Source of the DNA: UMGS1590 sp963558655 | GTDB taxonomy: Bacteria; Bacillota; Peptococcia; Peptococcales; Peptococcaceae | Length of the DNA: 64,000 nt | NCBI GenBank assembly: GCA_963558655.1 | Contig: CAUWHJ010000007.1 | Location: 1 to 64,000, forward strand | Direction: 5' to 3' | Shown here: positions 35,039 to 44,632 of the stretch, in pieces | Layout of the letters: each line of letters begins with the position of its first letter | How positions within the stretch are numbered: the first letter of the stretch is position 1 | Program-made: the position numbers and the translations under genes | The notes under the pieces: generated by a model | The model's input: the letters and a program-made list of their open reading frames with translations, nothing else | What the model was told of the DNA's origin: nothing | Database searches by the model: none

Positions 35039-35752
35039 ATGCTGCGTATTGGCATCTGTGACGACGACAACGACACCCGTGTGCTGCTTGAGGGCGCACT
35101 GGAGCGCACACTGGAAACCAAGGGCTGGGAGGCGCAATTCTTCCAGTTTTCCTCCGGCGAGGGGCTGGTGGATTGGTACACAAAACACACAGGCGAGCTG
35201 GACCTCGTCTTTCTCGATATGGAAATGAAGGAGCTCTCCGGCATCGACACCGCCAAACGCCTGCGCGCTGTTGATGCCAGTTTGCAGCTTGTCTTTTGCA
35301 CAAGCTATGCCGACTATGTGTTCGACGGCTACGGGCTGGGGGCGTTGGGCTATCTGCTGAAACCACCCACACCGGCACAGCTTGCCGATGTGCTGGAGCG
35401 GGCACAAACGACGCTCTATCAGGCGCTCGACCACGCCTACATCATTCAAACGAACGATGCCACCTATCGCCTGCCCTACCGCAACATTCTCTATTTCACA
35501 TCGGAGCGGCGCAAGGTGAGCTGTGTGACCACCGAGCGCACGGTGAGTTTTTACGGCAAGCTCGATGACGTTGCCGCAGAAGTGGGCGAGCACTTTGTGC
35601 GTGTCCACCAGCGCTATCTGGTGCATCTGGCGGCGATTGCCCGCATCGAAACCAGCGAAGTGGTGCTGGAAAATGGCGAACGCTTACCGGTGAGCCGCAG
35701 CCAGCGTCAGGCGGCGCTGTTGGCAATGGCACGCTCTGCCCTGGAGGCCTAG
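35039..35752 (+). CDS. LytTR-family response regulator
   Basis: 237 residues. The receiver domain has D8-D10, phospho-acceptor D60 and the KPPT switch lysine near residue 105. The C-terminal LytTR DNA-binding domain (about 140-235) shows YRLPYRNILYFTSERRK (in pieces), then FVRVHQRYLVHLAAIARI and the ending LPVSRSQRQA, the classic pattern. GGGGG precedes the ATG at 35039. It overlaps nothing but leaves 3 nt to the downstream kinase, as in agr-like pairs, and is likely autoregulated through the boxes at 34893-34970. Confidence 0.93.
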   Translation: MLRIGICDDDNDTRVLLEGALERTLETKGWEAQFFQFSSGEGLVDWYTKHTGELDLVFLDMEMKELSGIDTAKRLRAVDASLQLVFCTSYADYVFDGYGLGALGYLLKPPTPAQLADVLERAQTTLYQALDHAYIIQTNDATYRLPYRNILYFTSERRKVSCVTTERTVSFYGKLDDVAAEVGEHFVRVHQRYLVHLAAIARIETSEVVLENGERLPVSRSQRQAALLAMARSALEA

Positions 35753-35755
35753 GCC

Positions 35756-37067
35756 ATGGACAGCACCCTGCATCTTCTCCCTTCGGGTGTCAGTGTCTAT
35801 GATGTGACATTGATTGAAAATATTTTTTACAGCTTCATCGGTATCGTCTGCGGCATTGCCAGCGGCTGGCTGCTGTATCGGCTCTGCCGTGCCTTTATGG
35901 CGGTGCGGCCACGCTTTGGCGCGCCGCTGCTCATCATCAGCATGGGCATCAGCTCTGTGATGGTGATTTGGGTGGGCGACCCCAATTTGCTCTACACCTT
36001 TCCCTTTTATTTCGCCGGTTTCATGCTGGCCACGCGCGGCAACCGCATTGGCAGACTGTCGCTCAGCTTCATCTTCTTTTGTCTGACCATGTCCGTTGCT
36101 GCCATCTTGGATACCTACATCGGCTACGGCTTTATTGACCGTAATGTGGACCTTTTCACACGCATTGGCCGTTTTGTGATTATCGCCCTGGTGTATCTCT
36201 GCTTTCGTCGTTTTCTGCCGCAGGAACCTCCACACCTTTCGCGCAACCTTTGGCTGTTGGTATTAGCACTCTCGCTGATGCCGCTCTCAGCGCTTTTTTC
36301 TACGGTGCTGCTCACCTATCCACGCTACTACTCGCAATCGGCACTTGATATGTCTCTGCGCCTTGGTCTTGGCATTCTGCCGTTTGTCTTTGCCACCTCG
36401 CTGGTGCTTTTGGCGGCGGTGCTCGTGCTGGCGCGTCAGCAGGCGCTGGAAGAAGCCGGGCATCTGGCATCGCTGCGCGAAACCTACTACGAGAACCTAC
36501 GCAGCCAGGACCAGCAGCTGCGCCATCTGCGGCCACGATATGCGTAACCACATGACCACCCTGCAAGGGCTTTTGGAACTGGGCAAGGTGGACGACGCAC
36601 AGCGTTATGTACAGCAAATCACCGAAACCAGTGCCCTCCGTCCACAACGCCGCTATTCCGACAACGAGGTGGTGAACATCGTGCTCGCTGCCAAGGAACA
36701 GGCCTTGTCCGAAGCCGGCATCGCCAGCGATTTTGAGGTCAAGCTCCCTGCCGAGCTGCCCTTTGCCGATGCCGACCTCTGCGCTCTGCTCGGCAACGCC
36801 CTCGACAACGCTCGTGAAGGCGCCACCGGTTGTGCCGGTGCCACGGTACGCCTGCGCTGCCGTTTCGAGAAAGGGCTGTTGATGCTCTCGGTGGAAAATC
36901 CGGTACGTGGGCCGATCGACAAACACCTGCATACCACCAAAGCCGACAAAGACGCCCACGGCTACGGGCTACCCAGCATGAAAAGCATCGCCGCCCGCTA
37001 CGGCGGCAGCTTGGAAACCTCAAGCGATGGCGACCATTTCCGCCTGCTCGTTTGCCTGAGCACATAA
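35756..37067 (+). pseudogene. GHKL sensor kinase split by a frameshift at its H-box
   Basis: The first frame (35756-36547, 263 aa) gives six membrane segments and a coiled linker ending ...LRHLRPRYA. The kinase core continues in the next frame to 37067, with HDMRNHMTTLQGLLELG, the N-box GNALDNAREG and the G-box GYGLPSMKSIAARYGG. Removing one C in the GGCC at 36531-36534 restores LRHDMRNH. The break is thus exactly at the phospho-acceptor His region. If real, the cell makes a sensor without its kinase; a sequencing or assembly error is possible, as no long homopolymer is present. It follows the LytTR regulator by 3 nt. Confidence 0.85.
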
Positions 37068-37072
37068 AAAAC

Positions 37073-37114
37073 GCAAACAAAAAAGGAAGCACAAAGGCTT
37101 CCTTTTTTGTTTGC
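37073..37114. terminator. Bidirectional terminator
   Basis: An 18-bp perfect stem (GCAAACAAAAAAGGAAGC) with a 6-nt loop separates the kinase pseudogene from the convergent flavoenzyme gene. Confidence 0.92.
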
Positions 37115-37125
37115 ACTTTTTTCTG

Positions 37126-39075
37126 TTAAATATCCAACGCTGCGTGATAAGCGGCGTACATGGCGTTCAAAATGTTTGATGGACGCGTGCAATCGCCAAC
37201 GATACGTACAAATGGGGCACCATCACGCAGGGCGTCCACACTGGCCGTGTTGGCACGCTGGCCAACTGCCATGACAATGCTCGTTCCCGGTACAAGCACC
37301 CGCTCGCCGTCTGCGGTATCGCACAGGAGCCCTTCTGCAGTAATCTCCCGTCCCGCAAAGCCTGTATGCACGGTGGCATACTGCTCCACCATCTGCATCA
37401 GGATTGGACGCTGGCGAATGTTGCAATCCACAGCGAGGGCATCGCGCATTTCTACCAAATGCACACGCTTGCCCTGCTGACCGAGATGCACAGCCAACTC
37501 GCAACCGGCAAGGCCGCCCCCCATGACAACAACCTCATCGGTGAGGGTGTCGGCTTTAAGGTAGTAGTCGTTCACAAGAATCACGTTGTTCGTTTCTTTG
37601 CCCGGCAGCGGCAGGTCGATTGGCGTGGAGCCAACGGCAACAATGAGAGCATCGGCGGCAAAATCATCGGCAAATGCGGCGGTGACTGGTGTGTTTAGGC
37701 GCACCGTGACGCCTTCTTTACGCAAGAGGTGTTCCAGCGTGACGCCAAGCTGATACATCTCGTACTTGAACGGAATGGCTTGTTCTTCTTTGAGAATACC
37801 ACCGAGGCTGTCCGAAGCCTCGCAGAGCGTTACATCGTGACCGCGCTGTGCCGCTATGAGCGCTGCTTCCATGCCTGCCACCCCGCCGCCGGCAACAAGC
37901 ACACGTTTGCGTTTGCGTGCAGGGGTGATGTCCATGCCTTCCAGCTCACGACCAATGCGTGGGTTCACGGCGCAGCGGCATGTTTGGGTCTGCGGACGCT
38001 CAGCCATGCAGGCAAAGCAGCGCAGGCAGTGGATAATGTCTTGCGGCTGGTTCGCCATGACTTTGTTCGGCAGTTCCGGATCGGCCAGAAGGGCGCGCGC
38101 CATCTCGACAACGTCCGCCTGACCGCTTGCAATAATTTCCTCCATCTGTGCAGGGTCGTTCAAAGCACCGATGGTGGCCACCGGCACGCTGACGTGCTTC
38201 TTGATTTCGGCAGCCAGATGAACATTGCAACCATGGTCAGAGAACATGGACGGATGCGTGTTAAAGAAACCAAACTGGTAGGAGCCTGCCGAAACGTGAA
38301 TGAGGTCAACCAAATCTTCCACGCCCTGAGCAATGCGACAGCCTTCTGCCACATCGTAGCCGCCGTCAAATAGCTCGGAGCCGCTCATACGAAATTCAAT
38401 CGGGAAGCCTTCACCAACCGCAGCACGCACGCTGGTGAGCACCTCACGGGCAAAGCGCAGGCGATTTTCCAAACTGCCGCCATAGGCGTCGGTGCGGTGG
38501 TTGAAATACGGCGAAAGGAATTGGTTGATGAGCCAGCCGTGGCCGCCATGCACCATCACCATCTCAAAACCGGCACGTTTCGCCAACGCTGCCGCTTCGC
38601 CATAGGCTTTCACAATGTCGTCAATCTGCGCCTGGCTCAAGGCTTTCACAGGAATACCATCGGGACGCACCCCATCACTTGGGCCATATTGGCAGAGACC
38701 TTCTTTTTTCTCCTTGTCCACCAGATAGGTGCCGGCATACTGGCCACTGTGAGAAAGTTCCACACTCGGCACGGCACCGTGGCGTTTGATGCCATCTGCC
38801 AGATAGGTGAAACCAGCCAAAAGCCCCGGCGTGTGCAAGTCCAAATGCAGCATATGGGAGCCGTCCGTTGCCGGGTGAACGACCAGCTCGCTGGCTGTCA
38901 CTGCGGCTGCGCCGCCTTTGGCACGCAGCTCGTAGAAACCAGGCGTGCGTGGCCCGGGGCCACAGTCGGCAGTAATATCGGTTGACCCCATCGGCGCCGC
39001 AAACATACGGTTGCGAAAGGTCACTTTGCCCAGGGTGATTGGGCTGCAAAGATGTGGGAAAGAACGTTTCATCAT
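37126..39075 (-). CDS. 2,4-dienoyl-CoA reductase-type NADH:flavin oxidoreductase
   Basis: 649 residues in the FadH/enoate reductase/BaiCD architecture. An old-yellow-enzyme TIM barrel (1-370) with FMN-site residues and VHGGHGWLINQFLSP is followed by the 4Fe-4S motif CLRCFACMAERPQTQTC. Next come an FAD-binding VLVAGGGVAGMEAA and an NAD(P)-binding VVVMGGGLAGCELA domain. It would reduce an alpha,beta-unsaturated acid, CoA ester or steroid-like substrate. GGAGG lies 5 nt before the ATG at 39075; ATG 39072 is equally possible. It is monocistronic between terminators. Confidence 0.9.
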   Translation of the reverse strand: MMKRSFPHLCSPITLGKVTFRNRMFAAPMGSTDITADCGPGPRTPGFYELRAKGGAAAVTASELVVHPATDGSHMLHLDLHTPGLLAGFTYLADGIKRHGAVPSVELSHSGQYAGTYLVDKEKKEGLCQYGPSDGVRPDGIPVKALSQAQIDDIVKAYGEAAALAKRAGFEMVMVHGGHGWLINQFLSPYFNHRTDAYGGSLENRLRFAREVLTSVRAAVGEGFPIEFRMSGSELFDGGYDVAEGCRIAQGVEDLVDLIHVSAGSYQFGFFNTHPSMFSDHGCNVHLAAEIKKHVSVPVATIGALNDPAQMEEIIASGQADVVEMARALLADPELPNKVMANQPQDIIHCLRCFACMAERPQTQTCRCAVNPRIGRELEGMDITPARKRKRVLVAGGGVAGMEAALIAAQRGHDVTLCEASDSLGGILKEEQAIPFKYEMYQLGVTLEHLLRKEGVTVRLNTPVTAAFADDFAADALIVAVGSTPIDLPLPGKETNNVILVNDYYLKADTLTDEVVVMGGGLAGCELAVHLGQQGKRVHLVEMRDALAVDCNIRQRPILMQMVEQYATVHTGFAGREITAEGLLCDTADGERVLVPGTSIVMAVGQRANTASVDALRDGAPFVRIVGDCTRPSNILNAMYAAYHAALDI

Positions 39076-39174
39076 ACAGACCTCCAATAATTCACAATAA
39101 CTTTATTGTAAAAGAGCGATTCGGCAGCGTCAACGCCGCTGTCATAGTTTCTCTTAATGACCCATCATCAGAAA

Positions 39175-39219
39175 AACAAAACACGCGCTGCGTTTCCGCT
39201 TGGAAATCGCAGCGCGTGT
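39175..39219 (-). terminator. Terminator of the surface-gene operon
   Basis: A 12-bp outer stem (ACACGCGCTGCG) with an inner TTTCC/GGAAA extension is followed by a T-rich tail on the minus strand, just after the stop at 39232. Confidence 0.8.
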
Positions 39220-39231
39220 CCTTACTTGCGC

Positions 39232-39450
39232 TTATCTGTGAAAACGAGCCAGTTTCTTTGCCTGTTTCTTAGCAAGACGGCGTGCTTTTGCACTCTTAAA
39301 GAAGGTAACAACCATGGCAGCGCTGATAACAGCCAGCGCACCGGTCACAGCCTTCTGCACCGTGGTGTAATCCTGAGCAGCCACTGCTTCGTCCATAATC
39401 AGAACGGCGTCATCGTCGTAAGAGAATTTTTCGTTTTGTTTCATTTCCAT
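39232..39450 (-). CDS. Small single-span membrane protein
   Basis: 72 residues, not recognised. An acidic N-terminus (YDDDAVLIMDEA), one membrane segment at about 33-51 and a strongly basic C-terminus (KSAKARRLAKKQAKKL). Charge distribution places the C-terminus in the cytoplasm. AGGAGG precedes the ATG. Last gene of the apparent tagO-SH3b-small-protein unit. Confidence 0.75.
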   Translation of the reverse strand: MEMKQNEKFSYDDDAVLIMDEAVAAQDYTTVQKAVTGALAVISAAMVVTFFKSAKARRLAKKQAKKLARFHR

Positions 39451-39504
39451 TTCTTCGTCCTCCTAACTATTGAATCACCATTATATCTGCGACCATTCAC
39501 TGTT

Positions 39505-40071
39505 TTAGTTCATGGTTACATACTGTGAAGATACCCAGCCGGTTGCGCCGCTGGAAGTTTGTACCTGATACATACCATTGCTTTCACCGATGATGGTCAG
39601 CGTGGTGCCATCGTTAACAGAACCAATGATGTTGCTTGTGGTATCAGCAGAAGCACGAATGTTCAAGCCAGAACCACCGGTAGCTACGGTACCTGTGCCA
39701 ATGGCATTGGCGGTGTTTTCGCTGTTGTCGGTATTATCACCTGCGTTCGCTTCGGTATCATCGGCAGCGTTGTTATCGTCTGCTGCGTTTGCATCAGCAT
39801 CTTTGTCATCGCTGGCTTTTTTATCGTCTTTGCCAGCATCGGCTTCATCGCCTTTTTCATCGGCAACCACATCTTTCGCCGCTTCGCGCGCAGCTTTGTC
39901 ATCTTCCTTCTGACGTTCTTTTTCTTCCTGAACGGTCAAACGTTCCGAGTTGGCGGAAGGCTGCGTATTATCTGAATTAAAGAAGCCGCCAATCGCCCCA
40001 ATCAACAGCCCTAATACAACACCAATCACGATGGCGCTCACAACCGCGACAATGATGTTTCTCTTTGTCAT
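39505..40071 (-). CDS. Membrane-anchored SH3b-domain protein
   Basis: 188 residues. A membrane segment (about 7-30) is followed by a charged D/A/K/N-rich low-complexity stalk (about 45-125) and a C-terminal bacterial SH3 (SH3b) domain: LNIRASADTTSNIIGSVNDG (pieces), TLTIIGESNGMYQV and GWVSSQYV. SH3b domains bind peptidoglycan or other wall material, so this is likely a surface wall-binding protein. AAGGAG lies just before the ATG. It follows tagO by 21 nt. Confidence 0.88.
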   Translation of the reverse strand: MTKRNIIVAVVSAIVIGVVLGLLIGAIGGFFNSDNTQPSANSERLTVQEEKERQKEDDKAAREAAKDVVADEKGDEADAGKDDKKASDDKDADANAADDNNAADDTEANAGDNTDNSENTANAIGTGTVATGGSGLNIRASADTTSNIIGSVNDGTTLTIIGESNGMYQVQTSSGATGWVSSQYVTMN

Positions 40072-40092
40072 CTCATTCTCTCCTTACTTGTT

Positions 40093-41124
40093 TTATTTCT
40101 TTTTCGTTGTATTGCCAAGAATCCCAATTTTATTGGCACCTATCAAAAGCACCGTCACCACAAGAACCATAACGATGAAGCCACGCTCGCTCGTCAGTTC
40201 GTTGACAACGATGGCGCACGCCGACAGCCCCAGGCTGATGGCGTAAATCAAAAGCACCGTATTGCGATGACTCAGCCCCCGTGCCATCAGGCGATGGTGC
40301 AGGTGCGCTTTGTCCGCCTCAAAAATGGGCTTGTTGGCCATCATGCGGCGCAAAATCGCAAACAGGGTATCGAAAATCGGAATACCCAGAGCAAGAATTG
40401 GAATAAAAACGGACACAAAGGTCACGCCTTTGGCCGTGCCCATAATCGACAACACCGCCAGCGTGTAGCCCAAAAACATGGAGCCGGTGTCGCCCATGAA
40501 AATAGACGCCGGATGAAAATTGTACACCAAAAATCCTGCACAAGCCCCCACCAGCGCAAAACACAGCACAGCAATGCTGCCGGTGCCGTTGATTAACGCA
40601 CAAATGGCCAGAGTGGCAGCACTGATGCCGCTGACACCAGCCGCCAAACCATCCAGCCCGTCAATCAGATTGACGGCGTTGATGATGGCGACAATCCAAA
40701 TCACGCTCACCGGCACGCTGAGAATGTGCAGCGCCGTCATGGCGGTTTCGCCGAACATACTCGTAACAAAATCAATGCGAATCCCGCCGAGCGTTACAAT
40801 ACAGGCGGCAATAATCTGCCCCAGCAGTTTGAGTTTGGCTGGCATATCGGTCACATCGTCTACAATGCCAACAAACACCAGCATGGTGGCGCCCATAAAA
40901 AACGCCATCATCGACTGAGACAAGGGATATACAGTAAACACGACAATCCAAAATGCCGCGTAGATGGCCAAACCGCCCATGCGTGGCATGAGTTTATGAT
41001 GAACCTTACGCGCATTGGGTTTGTCAACGGCGCCGATATGTACCGCCAGCAATTTGACGATCGGCACAAAGAAGGTTGTCAATACAAAAGCACCGACGAT
41101 GACCAGTACTAACTCTTTAACCAC
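40093..41124 (-). CDS. tagO: Undecaprenyl-phosphate GlcNAc-1-phosphate transferase (TagO/WecA)
   Basis: 343 residues, about ten membrane segments. Family motifs are VDKPNARKVHHKLMPRMGG near residue 33, the catalytic VGIVDDVTDM loop, NAVNLIDGLDGLAAG and FMGDTGSMFLG, ending with the cytoplasmic HLHHRLMARGLSH loop. It starts lipid-linked wall-polymer or polysaccharide synthesis on the inner membrane face. A GTG start at 41124 is used. With tagA and LCP genes elsewhere in the window, a teichoic-acid-like polymer is plausible. Confidence 0.92.
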   Translation of the reverse strand: MVKELVLVIVGAFVLTTFFVPIVKLLAVHIGAVDKPNARKVHHKLMPRMGGLAIYAAFWIVVFTVYPLSQSMMAFFMGATMLVFVGIVDDVTDMPAKLKLLGQIIAACIVTLGGIRIDFVTSMFGETAMTALHILSVPVSVIWIVAIINAVNLIDGLDGLAAGVSGISAATLAICALINGTGSIAVLCFALVGACAGFLVYNFHPASIFMGDTGSMFLGYTLAVLSIMGTAKGVTFVSVFIPILALGIPIFDTLFAILRRMMANKPIFEADKAHLHHRLMARGLSHRNTVLLIYAISLGLSACAIVVNELTSERGFIVMVLVVTVLLIGANKIGILGNTTKKK

Positions 41125-41181
41125 ACAATCACTTCCATCTAAAAGGTTCTAAAAAGATTGAACGATCATACGCCCTTTACT

Positions 41182-41210
41182 ATTGTAAAGAGCAAAATCA
41201 TGAATTTCAA
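41182..41210 (-). promoter_or_regulatory. Sigma-A promoter of tagO
   Basis: TTGAAA, a 17-nt spacer and TACAAT on the minus strand, about 55 nt upstream of the GTG start. Confidence 0.65.
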
Positions 41211-41222
41211 GCATAAACTGCA

Positions 41223-42314
41223 TCAATCATGCAAGAGAATTTCCCGACAAATCTGCGCCGGCGTGTGGCAGAGGCGTTTCTGCGCCCGTAAGCGGTGTTC
41301 CACTTCCGGTTTGTCGTCCGCCAGGCAGGCGTGCATGGTGGCACACAGGCGTTCTGCGCTCACTTCGTCAAGCGGCACACAATGCGGATTATGAATCATC
41401 TTCATAAAGGCGTCCACCTTAGGGTCGTAGCTAATTGCCATCACCCGCTTGTCCAGCGCAGCGCCGATGATACAGGCATGCAGGCGCATACCGACCACAA
41501 AGGCGGCGTTATCAAAGATAGAAAACAGTGTTGGCGTATCATAGGCGCCGGTAATCACAAAGGCATCACCACTCATATGGGCTTCAACAGCTTTGGCGAT
41601 GGTGTCGTCCTGGTCGTGGTGCATGGCCAAAAGCCCCACCGCATATCCACTACGCACAAGTTCGTCGCCCAAAGCAGCAAATTCGTGCACCTTGTCTTTA
41701 TCCGCCCAATCACGCAGCGCCATCAGCGCCAGCGGACGGCTGACATCATAGCCCAGATTTTTCAAAAGTTCGCAGCCTTTGGCACTGTCAACCACATCGC
41801 CGTCTATGCCAAGCACTGGGTCTGGCGCCACTTCGATGGGCGTTTTTACACCAATCTCACGCAGCAATGCGTGAGAGTCGTCGTCACGCACATAGATGGC
41901 ACGTGCACGGTTAAACGCCCAACGGGTCAGCCGGCGGTTGCGGCTGTCGGTCAGCGGGCCAAGCCCCTGCCCGTAAATCACCACCGGTTTTCGCAAGAGC
42001 ACCGCCATAAAAATCACGCCCAGATAATACAGACAGCTGTTTTTACTGGTGACATCTTGAATCAGGCTTCCGCCGCCGCTCACCAAAAGGTCGGCATGGC
42101 GCAGCGCACGCCACACATCACGCATTTTCCAGCGGTTCTCCGCCTGTACATGATAGGTGGTGGCTGTCAGCGGCGGGTCGCCGGACAGCACGGTAATGGC
42201 GCAATCCGGCATTTCCTGACGCAAGGCTTCGATGATGGCATAGCAAACTGCATCATCACCGGCGTTTTGAAAGCCATAGTAGCCACTCATGACTATTTTC
42301 GGGTTCGTATCCAT
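41223..42314 (-). CDS. csaB: Polysaccharide pyruvyl transferase CsaB
   Basis: 363 residues. The Rossmann-like N-terminus has GYYGFQNAGDDAV, and VSGGGSLIQDVTS and VIYGQGLGPL follow, with MRLHACIIGAALDKRVMAISYDPKV near the C-terminus. These are CsaB hallmarks. The enzyme adds pyruvate ketals to a secondary wall polymer, which anchors SLH-domain proteins. No SLH protein is in this window. It follows the DUF5693-like gene by 17 nt, a pairing that suggests a shared envelope role. Confidence 0.9.
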   Translation of the reverse strand: MDTNPKIVMSGYYGFQNAGDDAVCYAIIEALRQEMPDCAITVLSGDPPLTATTYHVQAENRWKMRDVWRALRHADLLVSGGGSLIQDVTSKNSCLYYLGVIFMAVLLRKPVVIYGQGLGPLTDSRNRRLTRWAFNRARAIYVRDDDSHALLREIGVKTPIEVAPDPVLGIDGDVVDSAKGCELLKNLGYDVSRPLALMALRDWADKDKVHEFAALGDELVRSGYAVGLLAMHHDQDDTIAKAVEAHMSGDAFVITGAYDTPTLFSIFDNAAFVVGMRLHACIIGAALDKRVMAISYDPKVDAFMKMIHNPHCVPLDEVSAERLCATMHACLADDKPEVEHRLRAQKRLCHTPAQICREILLHD

Positions 42315-42331
42315 ACAAACAACGCTCCTAT

Positions 42332-44350
42332 TTATGCTTCACGTTTGCTCAAACGGTCATACGCCCACTGATACAGGCGAATGCCCAATTTTACAACCAA
42401 CACGGCAAGAACAGCCACCACGATGCCCAAAATCAGCCCATTGAGACTGCGGTGCAAGGCAATCAAAAGCGGCGTGTGGATATGGGCATAGGTGTTGACC
42501 AGAGAAATCTGCCCAATCACAAGCGGCAGGGTCAGCACCCACAGCGCTTTATGGCGGGACGCATACATGAGATAAAGAATCGTCGCCGGATAACCGATGA
42601 GAAATTCCTTACTGCGAGGGCGCACACCCATGGTATCGTTGAGGAATTGGCGCATGGCTGCTTCCAAGCCGGAAATCTGGCCGCTTTCGTTGCCGGTGCG
42701 GGTGACATAAATCATCAGCGCCACCGCCACCACCGCAAAAATGATGGCCCATTTATAATCCAATGCTTTGTTAAGCAGATTTTTGCACAACGCCAAAGGC
42801 TTCTTATCGCGCACAATATAAAGCACAAATGGCACAACAACCAACGGAATCACATGGGCAATTTTTACGCCGACAAACGAGCTTAACTTAAGCATAAAGG
42901 CTTTGTCGCTGAGCACACCCACCATGAGCACGGCGCCAATCCAGCTTACCGCACAAAGTGCCAGCATCATGCCGATGGCTTTTGGAAGCGACAGGTCTTT
43001 TTTCGGCGGCAGGAAAGTCAAACAGGACAAAATAGGGAATTCTATGACACTCACTAAAGCCATAATCTGCATCGCCAACGTTTGGTTGAGGACATAAAGT
43101 CCAACCCATGCCACCAGCGACAGCCCAAAACCTGCCAACGCCAAACGGCGGAAACCAAGCTCCATCAAAAGCAGGGCAAACCCGGCACAAATGCCAGCAC
43201 CAATGAGAATACGCACCACCGGCGGAATGTTCAAAGCACCCATATCCTGAACCTCGCCGCCAACATTGAAGCCGTGGTCTTGCAGGCTATTGTTCAGGCT
43301 TTCGAGGTAGTTCATATTGGTGTCAAAGTAGCTGCCTGGCATATCAATGCTGAAGAAACGCACCAGAAGCGCACGCATATTGCGCTCACGGGCTGCCAAA
43401 TCCCAGCGATCCAGCGCATCAACAATGCCCTTTTGCATGGTTTCTTCGTTGTCGCCTTCAAAGTTGCTCATTTCGGCGTTAGAAATGGTGTGCAAGCGCA
43501 CCACATTTTTATCACACAGGTTGGCTAAGGTATTAAAGCCTTCCTGGTTGTTAAATTCAATCTGTCCCAATGGGGCCACAATCTGCCCATTGTCGTCCAA
43601 AAGTGCCTGATAGAACACTTCAATCATATCTTCATCAGGATAACCAGGCACCGATTTATCGTTGAACATCAGCATCGCCAGGTTTGGCAGCGCCTTGATG
43701 TCATCGGCCAGCATACCCAGCGCCGGTTCTGTTGGATTGTCCCAACTGGACACTTGGGCGATGAGGTCAAAACCTGCACCAGCAACGGTTTCTGCCCACT
43801 CCTGGTCAAAACCCACACCAATGTTGGTGATGCTCAGTTTTGCCTGCGCCTGATTGGAAGCCGTGGCTTCAATGGCGGTTGGAATGGTGACAACCCCTAC
43901 GGCACCGTTGTCATAGGCGGTAGCGCCGTTAATCTTTGCCGGCACTTCTTTAAGCACCTGCTCGCGCCAGCTGTCATCGGTGACAACCACATAGTAGTTG
44001 CCTTCACTGATTGGCAAATCGTCTGGCAGCGAAGCAGCCACGTCCAGCGTTTTCACTTCCGGCCCCAGCGCAATTTGAACGGCACCGGCATTTTCCAGAC
44101 TACCTAAGGTGCTTTCTTTGAAAAGAATCTGTGAAACCCCGCGCTCTTTAAGCATCGCCAACATTTCTTCGTTCGTCAACCCGTTGCCGTTGGCAAGGGC
44201 ACGCACGTCTGTTTCGTTGACAGAGAGGTTCACGTTTTTATAGTCCTGCTCATTTTGAATACGGACAACACCCACATACAGTGAGCACACAATGGCTATC
44301 AACACAAGCGCCGCAGCCAGACGCTTCATGTTCTGATAAAATTTAGGCAA
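42332..44350 (-). CDS. Large membrane protein, DUF5693-like
   Basis: About 672 residues. An N-terminal membrane anchor (about 8-25) precedes an extracellular domain of about 370 residues, including a segment resembling a TIM-barrel-like region (IAQVSSWDNPTEPALGMLADD in pieces). Eight or nine membrane segments follow (about 395-665). This matches DUF5693-type proteins found next to csaB. TTG at 44350 is preferred because GGAG lies 9 nt upstream; an ATG seven codons in is the alternative. Function unknown; the context suggests polymer export, ligation or S-layer attachment. Confidence 0.78.
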   Translation of the reverse strand: MPKFYQNMKRLAAALVLIAIVCSLYVGVVRIQNEQDYKNVNLSVNETDVRALANGNGLTNEEMLAMLKERGVSQILFKESTLGSLENAGAVQIALGPEVKTLDVAASLPDDLPISEGNYYVVVTDDSWREQVLKEVPAKINGATAYDNGAVGVVTIPTAIEATASNQAQAKLSITNIGVGFDQEWAETVAGAGFDLIAQVSSWDNPTEPALGMLADDIKALPNLAMLMFNDKSVPGYPDEDMIEVFYQALLDDNGQIVAPLGQIEFNNQEGFNTLANLCDKNVVRLHTISNAEMSNFEGDNEETMQKGIVDALDRWDLAARERNMRALLVRFFSIDMPGSYFDTNMNYLESLNNSLQDHGFNVGGEVQDMGALNIPPVVRILIGAGICAGFALLLMELGFRRLALAGFGLSLVAWVGLYVLNQTLAMQIMALVSVIEFPILSCLTFLPPKKDLSLPKAIGMMLALCAVSWIGAVLMVGVLSDKAFMLKLSSFVGVKIAHVIPLVVVPFVLYIVRDKKPLALCKNLLNKALDYKWAIIFAVVAVALMIYVTRTGNESGQISGLEAAMRQFLNDTMGVRPRSKEFLIGYPATILYLMYASRHKALWVLTLPLVIGQISLVNTYAHIHTPLLIALHRSLNGLILGIVVAVLAVLVVKLGIRLYQWAYDRLSKREA

Positions 44351-44632
44351 AATGCAACACTCCTTCAGGATTTTTTCACTGAGATATGTCCAGTATACCC
44401 TATCCGCCGTTCTTTTCCTATACCTTCTCCACAAATGGCAGCGTATTTTCGCCAAAACTTTACATCTCTCGCCCATCACCCTGCACGATGACAAACAACT
44501 GCCATACCCATAGCATAAAAAAGTGAGTAAGTGCCTCCAATTATTTGTAGAAAATCGAGCCATAATCTGCTAAAATATATGATGCCTAACGAGGTTATTA
44601 TTATTCACACATTCTCTAAGGAGGCGTCACTC

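Noticed and set aside
36345..36540. Separate gene starting at the ATG at 36345 for the kinase half
   Set aside because: Residues before the H-box in that frame are Cys/Trp/Arg-rich nonsense, with no SD; the better explanation is a frameshift in one gene.
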